DNA of 54,846 nucleotides from an uncultured Lachnospiraceae bacterium (GTDB lineage: Bacteria > Bacillota > Clostridia > Lachnospirales > Lachnospiraceae): positions 1 through 54,846 of the forward strand of contig CANSPM010000026.1 of NCBI GenBank assembly GCA_947648875.1. The letters run 5' to 3'. This document shows positions 1-7,904 of this stretch, piece after piece. The first letter of the stretch is position 1. Each line of letters begins with the position of its first letter. The notes under the pieces were generated by a model. It was not told the DNA's origin. It ran no database searches and saw only the letters and a program-made list of their open reading frames with translations. The translations under genes were made by a program, and so were the position numbers.

Positions 1-55
1 TTAACGACCTGCACCCTTTCCAGGGGTGTCCCTTCAACCTCTTGGGTACTTCTCC
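1..55 (-). tRNA. tRNA-Ser(GGA), 3' part cut off by the window edge
   Basis: Read on the minus strand, the sequence starts GGAGAAG, continues through a D-arm, and has an anticodon stem CACCC/GGGTG enclosing a CTGGAAA loop with anticodon GGA. It then enters the start of a variable arm and runs off the window. This fits a type II serine tRNA. It lies 61 nt downstream of tRNA-Ser(TGA) and probably shares its transcript. Confidence 0.85.
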
Positions 56-116
56 TAATCAGTTGATCTAATTCTATATATTCGATTCATTGCGGAGACA
101 ATCCCTTATCTCCCAA

Positions 117-202
117 CGGAGAGAGTGGGATTCGAACCCACGCGCCCTTGCGGACAAACGGTTTTCAAGACCGCCTCGTTATGACCACTTCGATATCTCT
201 CC
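117..202 (-). tRNA. tRNA-Ser(TGA)
   Basis: A complete 86-nt type II tRNA on the minus strand. The acceptor stem is GGAGAGA/TCTCTCC with discriminator G. The anticodon stem-loop is CGGTCTTGAAAACCG (anticodon TGA), there is a long variable arm (TGTCCGCAAGGGCGC), and the T-loop is GGGTTCGAATCCC. CCA is not encoded. It decodes UCN serine codons. Confidence 0.95.
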
Positions 203-267
203 AAAATTACTTAGCCAAGCTACTGTCGAAGCCGTTCTTATTAACCTGTTCCCCAGCGGCAAGGACT

Positions 268-296
268 ATAATACCAAATAATACATAAGCTGTCAA
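268..296 (-). promoter_or_regulatory. sigma-A promoter of the tRNA-Ser genes
   Basis: On the minus strand TTGACA (plus 291-296), a 17-nt spacer and TATTAT (plus 268-273). Transcription would start about 60 nt before tRNA-Ser(TGA). The match is close to consensus. Confidence 0.75.
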
Positions 297-345
297 CAAC
301 TTTTTTAAAAAATTTGTAATTTTTTTAAATCCACTAATACCGATC

Positions 346-375
346 AAAAAAGGATGGACATAGCCATCCTTTTTT
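346..375 (-). terminator. Rho-independent terminator after the ABC transporter operon
   Basis: Inverted repeat AAAAAAGGATGG / CCATCCTTTTTT with a 6-nt loop, 55 nt beyond the stop codon of the last permease gene. A and T tracts on both sides would allow it to work in both directions and insulate the tRNA promoter. Confidence 0.8.
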
Positions 376-430
376 GTATAAAAACAGTCCGTTATAAATT
401 GTATATGGTATCGCATAAAAACGCCCTGAT

Positions 431-1297
431 CTACTCCTTAACAGCCCCAATATTCACACCTTTCACAAAGTACTTCTGCAAGAAAGGATACAATATCATG
501 AAAGGAAGGATCGCCGCTATAATCCCCGCATTGTACAATGTGGTCTGCGACACCGAATAGGCCGTGGGCGGCGTATCGCCATCCATAATCATAACACGCA
601 GCTTATACTGGAAGTTTACAAATTCAGGAGATGTAATGTAAATCTGAACCGTGGAATAATCGTTCCATACACCTACGGCAAACATCAGTCCGATGGAAGC
701 CAGCGCTGCCTTGGAGAGGGGAAGCACAATCCGCAGGAAAATACCCATGGGGCTACACCCGTCAATCCTCGCCGCCTCATACAGGCTGGATGGAATCCCT
801 TCAAAAAAGTTCCTCATCAATACAATATTATATACATTGATCCCATGTTTGATCACCAGTATCCACATATTGTCGATCAATCCCAGACGTCTCATGACCA
901 GGTATTCCGGAATCATACCGCCGGAAAAAATCATGGTAACGAGCAGGAAGTATGCCAAAATATTACGGCCGGGCATATCAAACTGAATCAATACATATCC
1001 TCCCAGCGTACAGAGCACCAGACCGAACAAAGTACCGACAATGGTAGTGATGAAAGAGTTGTACAGGGGTCTCAGCAGTCCCCTCTCCTTCATGATGACC
1101 CGATAGCCGTCCAGTGTGAAATCACTGGGCCACAGCCGGAACTGGTATACGCCAACGGCATTGAAAGAGTCCACCAGAACCTTCCACATGGGCATCAGGA
1201 TAATCAAGCCTATGATAATAAACAGTACATAGTTTACAACGGAAAAGACCGTAATCTTTTTCTTGGGTTTGCGATAAACCGCTTTTGACTGAGCCAT
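431..1297 (-). CDS. Carbohydrate ABC transporter permease (CUT1, LplC/YtcP type)
   Basis: A 288-residue inner permease of a binding-protein-dependent sugar importer. About six hydrophobic segments are visible, starting at residues 15-40. The EAA loop reads YEAARIDGCSPMGIFLRIVLP (about residues 178-197), the contact site for the cytoplasmic ATPase. The C-terminus ends KGVNIGAVKE, usual for this subfamily. It starts 11 nt after the stop of the upstream permease, so the two are cotranscribed. As usual for CUT1 systems no ATPase gene is here; a shared MsmX-like ATPase elsewhere is expected. With the adjacent acetylesterase, the closest known arrangement is the Bacillus YtcQ-YteP-YtcP rhamnogalacturonan oligosaccharide importer. 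The substrate is inferred from context. Confidence 0.9.
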   Translation of the reverse strand: MAQSKAVYRKPKKKITVFSVVNYVLFIIIGLIILMPMWKVLVDSFNAVGVYQFRLWPSDFTLDGYRVIMKERGLLRPLYNSFITTIVGTLFGLVLCTLGGYVLIQFDMPGRNILAYFLLVTMIFSGGMIPEYLVMRRLGLIDNMWILVIKHGINVYNIVLMRNFFEGIPSSLYEAARIDGCSPMGIFLRIVLPLSKAALASIGLMFAVGVWNDYSTVQIYITSPEFVNFQYKLRVMIMDGDTPPTAYSVSQTTLYNAGIIAAILPFMILYPFLQKYFVKGVNIGAVKE

Positions 1298-1308
1298 ATC
1301 CGCACCTC

Positions 1309-2277
1309 CTAAACGATACCGCGGCCGCGGACTTTCTTGCTGGCCTGGTTACAAATCAATACCAAAATGCAGCCTACGATGGAGCGGAACAGACCCACTG
1401 CCGTGGAATAACCGTAGTCCGGTCTTGCCACCGAGAATGTCTGCCGGTAGATGTACGTACCGATAACATCCGACACATCATATACGGCAGAATTGTACAA
1501 TACAAATACGGACTCAAAGAGGTTCAGCACCTTCGCCAGATTCAGGATCAGCACAGTGATGATTGTGTTGGCCAAAGCGGGCATGGTTACATAACGGATC
1601 TTCTGGAAACGTGTGGCGCCGTCGATATCGGCCGCCTCATACAGTTCCGGGCTGATCCCGGAAAGAGTGGCCAGGAATATAATGGTTCCCCATCCTGTCT
1701 CCTTCCAGATATTGATTATGTAAAAGATCGGACGCCACATACTGGAAGTCGCCAGAAAATGAATATTGCTGTCATTCGAGCCCAATATGCCCAGATCCCT
1801 CAGCATACCGTTCAACATACCGGTGTTGGAGGGAGACAAAATCAGGGTAAATATGGAAGCTACCACAGCCCAGGACATAAAGTGGGGCAGATAAATAACC
1901 GTCTGCAATGTTTTCTTGGCAAAGAGACTTCCCATCTCATTCAAAAGAATGGATACGAGCACAGACGCGAAAGTCGTCAGCAACAGCTTTACAATACTCA
2001 AAATCAGTGTATTGGCAAAAGCTGACCAGAAAGCATCCGCCTGGAACATTCTGGCGAAATGCTCAAAACCAATCCAATGCGGCGTACCGGGACCTGCTTT
2101 ATATTCCATAAAGGCATAACGGATACCCAACATGGGCCAGTAGTTCATAATAAGCACAAATATGAATACGGGTAAAAACATGATATAGTGACCCCGGTTA
2201 TTCCAAATGCGGAGTTTCAGGGATTTCTGCCTGACCTCAACACCGGTAGATGTCACAATTTTTTTCTTTTTGCTCAT
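1309..2277 (-). CDS. Carbohydrate ABC transporter permease (CUT1, LplB/YteP type)
   Basis: The second permease, 322 residues from the chosen start MSKKKKIVTS. An upstream in-frame ATG at 2349 exists, but it falls inside a structured intergenic element; the 2277 start follows a purine-rich AAAAGGGTGG. The protein has a basic cytosolic N-terminus of about 35 residues, six membrane segments and an EAA loop with the core YEAADIDGATRFQKIRYVTM (about residues 210-230). It partners the permease just downstream and the lipoprotein upstream. A hairpin and a pair of crossing inverted repeats lie between it and the lipoprotein gene, probably lowering permease expression relative to the binding protein. 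Confidence 0.9.
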   Translation of the reverse strand: MSKKKKIVTSTGVEVRQKSLKLRIWNNRGHYIMFLPVFIFVLIMNYWPMLGIRYAFMEYKAGPGTPHWIGFEHFARMFQADAFWSAFANTLILSIVKLLLTTFASVLVSILLNEMGSLFAKKTLQTVIYLPHFMSWAVVASIFTLILSPSNTGMLNGMLRDLGILGSNDSNIHFLATSSMWRPIFYIINIWKETGWGTIIFLATLSGISPELYEAADIDGATRFQKIRYVTMPALANTIITVLILNLAKVLNLFESVFVLYNSAVYDVSDVIGTYIYRQTFSVARPDYGYSTAVGLFRSIVGCILVLICNQASKKVRGRGIV

Positions 2278-2320
2278 ACCACCCTTTTCCTTTCCTGCAT
2301 AAGAATAAATCCTCTTAATC

Positions 2321-2396
2321 AATAAAATTTGCCGTTTTCCCCGACTCACGAGCGGTAACCACTATAAGGCAACGGCAAATTTTATTGCCCGTGAGT
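2321..2396 (-). other. Crossing inverted repeats in the lipoprotein-permease intergenic region
   Basis: On the minus-strand RNA four segments occur in order A-B-A'-B'. A/A' is ACUCACGGGC / GCUCGUGAGU (10 pairs with one G-U; plus 2396-2387 and 2353-2344). B/B' is AAUAAAAUUUGCCGUU / AACGGCAAAUUUUAUU (16 pairs; plus 2386-2371 and 2336-2321). The helices cross, so they either exclude each other or form a pseudoknot. No nucleotide separates A from B, which makes simultaneous formation of both full helices hard. The element ends about 44 nt before the permease start codon. Confidence 0.6.
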
Positions 2397-2407
2397 ATAA
2401 AGAAACC

Positions 2408-2435
2408 AATCCCCCGCCGCAAGCAGCGGGGGATT
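2408..2435 (-). terminator. Strong hairpin after the solute-binding protein gene (partial terminator)
   Basis: Stem AATCCCCCGC / GCGGGGGATT with an 8-nt loop, 28 nt beyond the binding-protein stop codon. On the minus strand it is followed by GGTTTCTTTAT, a weak U-tract. This suggests incomplete termination or 3'-end stabilisation, a common way to make more binding protein than permease. Confidence 0.6.
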
Positions 2436-2462
2436 GCCCTTTTCGGCAGAAACCGCGGAAAA

Positions 2463-4199
2463 TTACTCTGCGGTATTCAACTCTGTCAGAATCTGTTCAA
2501 CCAAAGAACCAACGGTATTCACATACTTCTCCATAGCCGCGTCCACATCACCGCCGTTTACAACTACTTCAGCGATTGCCACATTTCTGGCATCAACGAT
2601 ATCAGCGGATCTCTCACTGTAGGTCTCGGAAGAAGGAGACACAGGCGCGTCCACACAGTGGTCAGTAAAGAACTTGTTGCTGATACTCTCCAGATCACCC
2701 ACTGTAGCATAGCCATTGGTCAAAGGAGAAACAACCAGCAGGGGATCCAGATGATTCTTGGTGGAGAGCTTGGTGTCAGGCTCCGCTACGCTGGGAAGCT
2801 GATGGAACTCGCCCTCTGCGTAAGGACCGTATACCTTCTCTTTGTCGGTACCCGCATTCAGCGTAAAGCCTTCGCTGGCCTCGGTGGACCACTCAAGGCC
2901 CTCAGCGCCATATGTCCAAAGCGTCTGAATCTTGTCGCCGTCCATCATGGTAGCCAGGAAAGCGTCAAAGATTGCCTGCTCACGAGAATCATCCCCGTCG
3001 CCATCGTCAATGATAACCCAAACGGGAGCCTCTCTGTTCAGGAAACCGCCCCAGGAATTCTGTATCTCAGCAATAGGAGCCAACTCATAAACATCGCTGG
3101 GCAGCTCGTTCTTTGCCAGATTATCAATCACATTCTTGTACCACTGGCCTGCCCAGTAGGTAAATACGCCTGCGGAACCGGACTGCTCCGCGCCCCACCA
3201 CTTCTCACGGGCCTGCTTGGTGCCTGCGGTAAAGCTGTCGGGGTCAATTACCTTATCCACATAATAAGCCTGCTTTAATCTCTCAAGAGCCGCCTTGGTA
3301 GCATCTGTCTGGAAGCCGTCATACCATACGCCGTCCTCGCCCTGAATGATGCTGGGATAAGCGTCCTGCCAGAACTCAGCCGTGTAATTGGTCCAAGGAG
3401 CCTCGGTTCCGATCAGACCGGCGGAGATAAAGCCATACGTATCGCCATTTACACCGTTGCCGTCAGGATCCTCCTGGGTAAACTTCAACAGCATGTTGTA
3501 GAAATCATCATAAGTCTTGATGTCGTCACCGTTAAGTCCCACATTGTCCAGCCAGGACTGCTTAACATAGGTGACACAGCCGTTGCCGTATGTAGGCGCA
3601 AAGCCGTACAGATGTCCCTGAGAGTCCTTCATACCTTCGTTGATACCGGTGAGTTTAAGACGACCGCTGGTGTTGAACTCCGCATTGTCATACGCTTCGG
3701 CCATATCCCACAGAAGGCCGGTGCCCTGATACTGCTTCATCATGTTCGCACTCATGATCATTACATCGGGATACTGCTCACTGACAAACTTACGGCCGAC
3801 ATACTCGTTGTACTTACTGTGATCGCCCACCTCGAAGTCAATGTTGATCTCATGACCGATGACCTCTCCGATAGCCGCCTCCAACTGGGGAATAAACGCT
3901 TCCCTCACCTTGATCTGCGCTTCGGTCTCCTGCTTAACGGAATTTACGGTACCGTCTACCATAACCTTCAGATCAGTAAGAACATAACCGCTGTTGCCCT
4001 CAGGAGTCTCGCCCCCATTGTCAGCAACGCTGCTCTCTGTAGGGGTGCTTTCCGCATTGCTCTCCGCGTTGCTTTCGACACTGTTGCCATCGTTGTTGCT
4101 CCCGGTGTTACCACCGTTGTCCTCGTTGCCGCATCCGGTCAGCAGCATGGATACCACCAACGCGGAGGATACCGCAGCAGATACAAATTTCTTTTTCAT
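2463..4199 (-). CDS. Extracellular solute-binding lipoprotein of the sugar ABC transporter
   Basis: A 578-residue family 1 solute-binding protein of the long LipO/YtcQ type. Start MKKKFVSAAV is chosen because AAGGAGG lies 7 nt upstream; a longer in-frame version reads through that ribosome site. The signal peptide has lipobox LLTGC with Cys23, so the protein is acylated and tethered to the outer face of the membrane. Residues about 25-60 are a low-complexity N/S/E/T-rich tether, followed by the two-lobed binding domain. It captures oligosaccharides for the two downstream permeases. Rhamnogalacturonan oligomers are the most likely ligand given the neighbouring acetylesterase, but this is an inference. 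Expression is probably controlled by the promoter and palindromic operator upstream. Confidence 0.9.
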   Translation of the reverse strand: MKKKFVSAAVSSALVVSMLLTGCGNEDNGGNTGSNNDGNSVESNAESNAESTPTESSVADNGGETPEGNSGYVLTDLKVMVDGTVNSVKQETEAQIKVREAFIPQLEAAIGEVIGHEINIDFEVGDHSKYNEYVGRKFVSEQYPDVMIMSANMMKQYQGTGLLWDMAEAYDNAEFNTSGRLKLTGINEGMKDSQGHLYGFAPTYGNGCVTYVKQSWLDNVGLNGDDIKTYDDFYNMLLKFTQEDPDGNGVNGDTYGFISAGLIGTEAPWTNYTAEFWQDAYPSIIQGEDGVWYDGFQTDATKAALERLKQAYYVDKVIDPDSFTAGTKQAREKWWGAEQSGSAGVFTYWAGQWYKNVIDNLAKNELPSDVYELAPIAEIQNSWGGFLNREAPVWVIIDDGDGDDSREQAIFDAFLATMMDGDKIQTLWTYGAEGLEWSTEASEGFTLNAGTDKEKVYGPYAEGEFHQLPSVAEPDTKLSTKNHLDPLLVVSPLTNGYATVGDLESISNKFFTDHCVDAPVSPSSETYSERSADIVDARNVAIAEVVVNGGDVDAAMEKYVNTVGSLVEQILTELNTAE

Positions 4200-4249
4200 T
4201 TTCTTTCCTCCTTGACGAAATGATTGAAACATCAATTGCTTACACCCTT

Positions 4250-4265
4250 TAAAAGTATACTTTTA
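4250..4265. promoter_or_regulatory. 16-bp perfect palindrome in the transporter leader
   Basis: TAAAAGTATACTTTTA is a perfect palindrome between the predicted start of transcription and the lipoprotein start codon. It may be a protein-binding site or a small RNA hairpin. It does not resemble the TGTAA operator next to it. Function unknown. Confidence 0.4.
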
Positions 4266-4277
4266 GGAATTTATTTA

Positions 4278-4291
4278 TGTAAGCATTTACA
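4278..4291. promoter_or_regulatory. TGTAA-N4-TTACA operator, transporter operon
   Basis: Minus strand TGTAAATGCTTACA, abutting the last base of the -10 box and covering the expected start of transcription, as for a repressor site. The same half-sites occur at 38329-38342 and 38442-38455 around the LacI-family gene. The binding protein is inferred to be that regulator. CcpA is an alternative, though the centre here is TG, not CG. Confidence 0.6.
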
Positions 4292-4319
4292 TTTTACAGC
4301 ACAATCACAAGGAAGTCAA
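4291..4319 (-). promoter_or_regulatory. sigma-A promoter of the sugar ABC transporter operon
   Basis: Minus strand TTGACT (plus 4314-4319), 17-nt spacer, TAAAAT (plus 4291-4296). It lies between the acetylesterase stop codon and the lipoprotein gene, so the transporter has its own promoter even if some transcription reads in from upstream. Confidence 0.75.
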
Positions 4320-4337
4320 GAAGAACCTTCATCTTTT

Positions 4338-5036
4338 TTAGTTATTTTGTATTTTTACGTCAATTGTCATCTCGCCATACACACCGCCAAGTTCCCGCAG
4401 CCCCAGGGCAATAAAACCTGCAAACTTCACTGCCCCCGCGTATCTCAAATGTGTATTGTCCCGGGATTCCTCCGGATGCTCGTCGTATTCTCCCCGTTCA
4501 AAATACATGTACCAACTGCGGCTTTTCACTTCCCCTGCCTTCTCCAGAGCGGCGCGGCTCATGCCATGCAGATCCACCAGTGGCACATCCCACTCCCGGG
4601 CCGCCTGTTTCATGGCGGCCACATATTCCCCATGGGCGCCCTGTCCCAATCGTCCTTCCTCCTCAAAGCACCTGCGCTCCAGCGGTGTAATCAGAACCGG
4701 GCGCGCATTCCTGCTTCTCGCCACATTCACAAACAGACGCAGATTTTCCCGAAAAGTGGAGGCCGGGTCCGTATAGCGGGCCGGATCTTCCTTCTTTTCG
4801 TCGTTGTGTCCAAATTGAATAAATAAGAAATCTCCCTCGCCGATCCGCCCTTCGATTGTCTCCAAACGCCCCTCGTCCAGAAAGCTCTTTGTACTTCTTC
4901 CGTTTTTGGCATGATTTTCCACCTGGTAACCTTCTTTTAAAAATAGTGGAAACACCTGCCCAATACCGTTCTGGGGAAACGTGCCGTAATCGTTGGTCTG
5001 CACTGTGGAATCCCCTGCCCAGAAAATCTTGTTCAT
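4338..5036 (-). CDS. Rhamnogalacturonan acetylesterase-like GDSL/SGNH hydrolase (CE12, RhgT type)
   Basis: A 232-residue esterase expected to remove acetyl groups from rhamnogalacturonan I oligomers. SGNH blocks are clear: GDST with nucleophile Ser10, the glycine block NHAKNGRSTKSF near residues 41-52, GHND at 76-79 (oxyanion Asn), and DNTHLRYAG with Asp193 and His196 as acid and base. Length and motifs fit the RhgT/YxiM branch. There is no signal peptide, so it should work in the cytoplasm on imported oligomers. AGGAGG precedes the start by 7 nt. It lies just upstream of the sugar ABC operon, which has its own promoter. An acetylxylan or other acetyl-sugar esterase activity cannot be excluded. 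Confidence 0.85.
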   Translation of the reverse strand: MNKIFWAGDSTVQTNDYGTFPQNGIGQVFPLFLKEGYQVENHAKNGRSTKSFLDEGRLETIEGRIGEGDFLFIQFGHNDEKKEDPARYTDPASTFRENLRLFVNVARSRNARPVLITPLERRCFEEEGRLGQGAHGEYVAAMKQAAREWDVPLVDLHGMSRAALEKAGEVKSRSWYMYFERGEYDEHPEESRDNTHLRYAGAVKFAGFIALGLRELGGVYGEMTIDVKIQNN

Positions 5037-5133
5037 CGTTATCTTCCTCCTGTCAGAAATGTTTCATTTACACCTTGCTCTACAGTTTCCTCCTATAATT
5101 ATAAAAAAGGGTGATTGTGAAACCCCCCCTTCA

Positions 5134-5157
5134 GCACACAGGGATCGGGCCGTATTA
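5134..5157 (+). repeat. Possible diverged copy of the intergenic ACACAGGGATTGG element
   Basis: Matches 17 of 24 positions of the left end of the element at 43242-43263. A short complementary arm (ATCCCGTC, near 5175-5182) resembles the right arm of that copy. The centre is missing, so the relationship is tentative. Confidence 0.35.
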
Positions 5158-5220
5158 GATCTTTTCTAACACACATCCCGTCACGTGTAGAAAACCTTTC
5201 ACAATTGCCCAATAAGAAAA

Positions 5221-5258
5221 ATGCCTTACAGCAGGTATCTATATAAGCTGTAAAGCAT
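5221..5258. terminator. Bidirectional terminator-like hairpin in the divergent intergenic region
   Basis: Stem ATGCCTTACAGC / GCTGTAAAGCAT (one mismatch), loop about 14 nt. AAAAA precedes it and TTTT follows on the plus strand; on the minus strand the 3' side reads TTTTTCTTATT. Neither neighbouring gene ends here: the acetylesterase starts at 5036 and the hydrolase at 5485. It may end a small RNA or act as a leader terminator for the acetylesterase transcript. A TTGACA is present on the minus strand at plus 5304-5309, without a good -10 box. Confidence 0.5.
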
Positions 5259-5376
5259 TTTACTACTAAAATGCAGAATGTACAATATACAGCAGTATCC
5301 GGCTGTCAAAAATATCCTGGAATTTTATTTTCTCTGGAAAATCAGAGCTAAATTCCTGTCTTCCCACCAAATTATG

Positions 5377-5406
5377 TTGAAAGAGCAACCGAACTCATGC
5401 TAAAAT
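5377..5406 (+). promoter_or_regulatory. Promoter of the serine hydrolase gene
   Basis: TTGAAA (5377-5382), 18-nt spacer, TAAAAT (5401-5406), giving a leader of about 70 nt before the start codon. Confidence 0.6.
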
Positions 5407-5484
5407 CAGGTTATAAAGCCCTCTTGTGAGAAGCATATAAACAAGAATAAAACAAATCCCATTAAGAAAGGACCCCTGATCCCT

Positions 5485-7002
5485 ATGAACACATCCCCGT
5501 CAAATGTAAGAGACTACTCTCCCCAAACCCTGCTTGCTCTGCTGGAGCGCCTGCGCCAGGCCCATATACCCATGCACAGCCTGCATATTTTGCAACAGGG
5601 AAAGCCGGTGCTGGAAGCCTACTACGCCCCCTGCAAAAAAGGGCAACTGCACCGCATGTTCTCCGTCAGCAAGAGCCTCACGGCGCTGGCCATATTAAAA
5701 CTCCACCAGGCGGGCCGCGTCTCCCTGGATGCCTCAATCTGTGCATATTTTCCCGAGTATACAGGCAAAGACACCCATCCCTGGATCTTGCGGACCACGC
5801 TGCGGGATATGCTGATGATGAGAAGCTGCCACGCCTCCACCACATACAAGTTTGATAAAGATCAGGACTGGGTGGAGAGTTTTTTCACGGTTCCCCCCAC
5901 CCACAAGCCCGGCACGGTATTTCACTATGACACCAGCGCCTCCCACACCCTCTGTGCCCTGGTGGAAAAATGCACGGGACGTTCCATGCTGGACTACCTG
6001 AAAGACGTGATGCTGCGGGAAATCGGCTGGAGCGAGGCGTCCTATATGCTGACTGACCCCTTCGGTCATTCCATGGGTGGCAGCGGCCTCATGGCCACGG
6101 CGGAGGACCTGGTACTGCTGGGAAAACTTTTGATGCAGGAGGGCTGTTGGAAGGGAAAGCAGCTGATCCCAAGAGACCTTCTCCTTGATGCTCTGGCCTG
6201 GCACAGCGCCACCGCCGTCACCGGTCCCATCACCGGCGAATGTCAGGGCTACGGCTATTTCTTCTGGCGCGGAGAGCAGGACGCCCGCATCTGCTATGGC
6301 ATGGGAGGACAGTTGATTCTCTGCTACCCCGCCCGGGAACTGCTGGTGGTAACCACTGCGGACACCCAGGGCTTAAGCGGCGCCAACCAACTGATTTATG
6401 ACGCCATCCACCAGTTTCTTTTGTCCGAATCAGAAAATCCGGGCACTGTCCTAAATGCCTCAGAGACAGACAGGGAAGCTCTGCGACAGAAAGTGGCACA
6501 GCTCTGCATAGACCCCGTAGCCGCCATCCATTCCCGGAGCTGTAGTCCCCGGGTCCGAAACGAATCCCCTTCCGCAGCGCCGGAAGCGACTGGGGCAGTC
6601 AATTACCTGGATGACCGGACAGACGGTCCCCGGATTCAGGGAAGAATATATCGGATTCAGGACAGCAGATTCTTCCAAGATCTCTCTCTGGAACTGTCGG
6701 AGAGAGAAGGGGTACTGCGCTATACATTAAACGGCGCCCACTGTCGGCTGCCCTTTGGGCTGGACCGGGTGATTCCGGGGCAGTTCCCGGTCTATGATAT
6801 GTTCTGCGCCTCCAGCGGCATGTGGCTGGACGAACACACCTTCTATATCCGGACACATCTGCTGGACACCAGCGTGGGCGGCATTTATATACAATTGTAC
6901 TTTGGAGAGAGAGATGTGACTGTCTTTATGAAAAAGCAGGAAGAAACACTGTTCACAGAATACACGGGCCATCTGTACGGAATTCTGGCCGACGAACGAT
7001 AA
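5485..7002 (+). CDS. Beta-lactamase-family serine hydrolase (class C/esterase type)
   Basis: A 505-residue protein with an N-terminal serine beta-lactamase-like domain (about residues 15-310). It carries the nucleophile motif SVSK (SxxK) after MF near residue 58, a YDT in place of YxN near residue 152, and GMGG in the position of the third motif. Such proteins are usually esterases, D-aminopeptidases or peptidases, not resistance enzymes. The last 170 or so residues form a separate beta-rich domain of the kind often fused to this family. No signal peptide is visible, so a cytoplasmic role is likely. GAAAGGA lies 13 nt before the ATG. It is a single gene with its own promoter, divergent from the acetylesterase; any role in pectin use is only suggested by position. 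Confidence 0.8.
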   Translation: MNTSPSNVRDYSPQTLLALLERLRQAHIPMHSLHILQQGKPVLEAYYAPCKKGQLHRMFSVSKSLTALAILKLHQAGRVSLDASICAYFPEYTGKDTHPWILRTTLRDMLMMRSCHASTTYKFDKDQDWVESFFTVPPTHKPGTVFHYDTSASHTLCALVEKCTGRSMLDYLKDVMLREIGWSEASYMLTDPFGHSMGGSGLMATAEDLVLLGKLLMQEGCWKGKQLIPRDLLLDALAWHSATAVTGPITGECQGYGYFFWRGEQDARICYGMGGQLILCYPARELLVVTTADTQGLSGANQLIYDAIHQFLLSESENPGTVLNASETDREALRQKVAQLCIDPVAAIHSRSCSPRVRNESPSAAPEATGAVNYLDDRTDGPRIQGRIYRIQDSRFFQDLSLELSEREGVLRYTLNGAHCRLPFGLDRVIPGQFPVYDMFCASSGMWLDEHTFYIRTHLLDTSVGGIYIQLYFGERDVTVFMKKQEETLFTEYTGHLYGILADER

Positions 7003-7060
7003 CGGCGGATCAGACTGCCCTTTCCGACGCCAGACCCGCCACCGAAGTACAGAAAACCGC

Positions 7061-7798
7061 TTATCCCCCCAGCAGGGCCAGCGCAATCCTCATATCCTCC
7101 GGCGTGGTTACCTTGATATTCCTGTAGGAGGCCGGCACCAGCTTTACCTGTCGCTGTAGCATGGTCTCCACCACCATGGCGTCATCCGTGATCCGCAGCC
7201 CCTGCCGCAGAAGCTGCGGCAGCCGCGCCATGAGCCTGCGGTACGCGTCACAGATCATCCGCGTCTCAAAGACCTGGGGAGTCTGCACCAGCCATACGCT
7301 GTCCCGGTTGGGCGTCTGTAGGGCGTATCCGGCCCGGTCTGCCAGCTTCACCGTGTCCTTGGAGGGCACGGCGGCCACGCAGGCACCACAGTCCGCTACA
7401 GCGTTCCAGGTATTCTCCAGGATTTCTTCTGTCAGAAAAGGTCTGGCCCCGTCATGTATAAACACATAACCGTCCCGGTTAGGCACTTTCAGTTCTCCGT
7501 TCTCCAGAGCGACCAGCGCGTTGGCCACAGACTCATAGCGTTCACTGCCGCCGACAATAACCGTATCCACTTTGGAAAAACCGGACTTCTCCACAACTTC
7601 TCCGCGCATATAGTCCAGGTCTTCCGCTCCTGTCACCAGAATGCAATCATCTATAATGGCCGACCGTTCCACCACATCCAGCGCGTACCAGATCAGCGGC
7701 CTGCCCCCCAGGTCCATAAACTGTTTAGGTACATCGCTGCGCATCCTGCTGCCGCTGCCTGCCGCCAATACCACAGCCGTACATCTCTTTTTATGCAT
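7061..7798 (-). CDS. ispD: 2-C-methyl-D-erythritol 4-phosphate cytidylyltransferase
   Basis: Third step of the MEP isoprenoid pathway: CTP plus MEP gives CDP-methylerythritol. The 245-residue sequence shows the nucleotide-binding loop AAGSGSRM followed by PKQF (residues 12-27), the motif FIHDGARPF (about 112-120) and TDDAMVVE near residue 209, all typical of IspD. The length is slightly above the usual 225-235. It lies 106 nt downstream of tsaD on the same strand and is the last gene of the minus-strand housekeeping run. The TarI-type ribitol-phosphate cytidylyltransferase is a close relative and a less likely alternative without teichoic acid neighbours. Confidence 0.9.
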   Translation of the reverse strand: MHKKRCTAVVLAAGSGSRMRSDVPKQFMDLGGRPLIWYALDVVERSAIIDDCILVTGAEDLDYMRGEVVEKSGFSKVDTVIVGGSERYESVANALVALENGELKVPNRDGYVFIHDGARPFLTEEILENTWNAVADCGACVAAVPSKDTVKLADRAGYALQTPNRDSVWLVQTPQVFETRMICDAYRRLMARLPQLLRQGLRITDDAMVVETMLQRQVKLVPASYRNIKVTTPEDMRIALALLGG

Positions 7799-7904
7799 CC
7801 GGTACCCCCTCCTGTCTCAGAACCGTTCGCCTGTCCGCGTCCGCAGGCGTTACGGTATCGCCGAATTTTCTTCCCGCAAAACACCGTAGAAACCGTTTCC
7901 GACT

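Noticed and set aside
4232..4247. Fourth TGTAA operator near the lipoprotein start
   Set aside because: Only one half-site (TGTAAGC) is present; the second half does not match.
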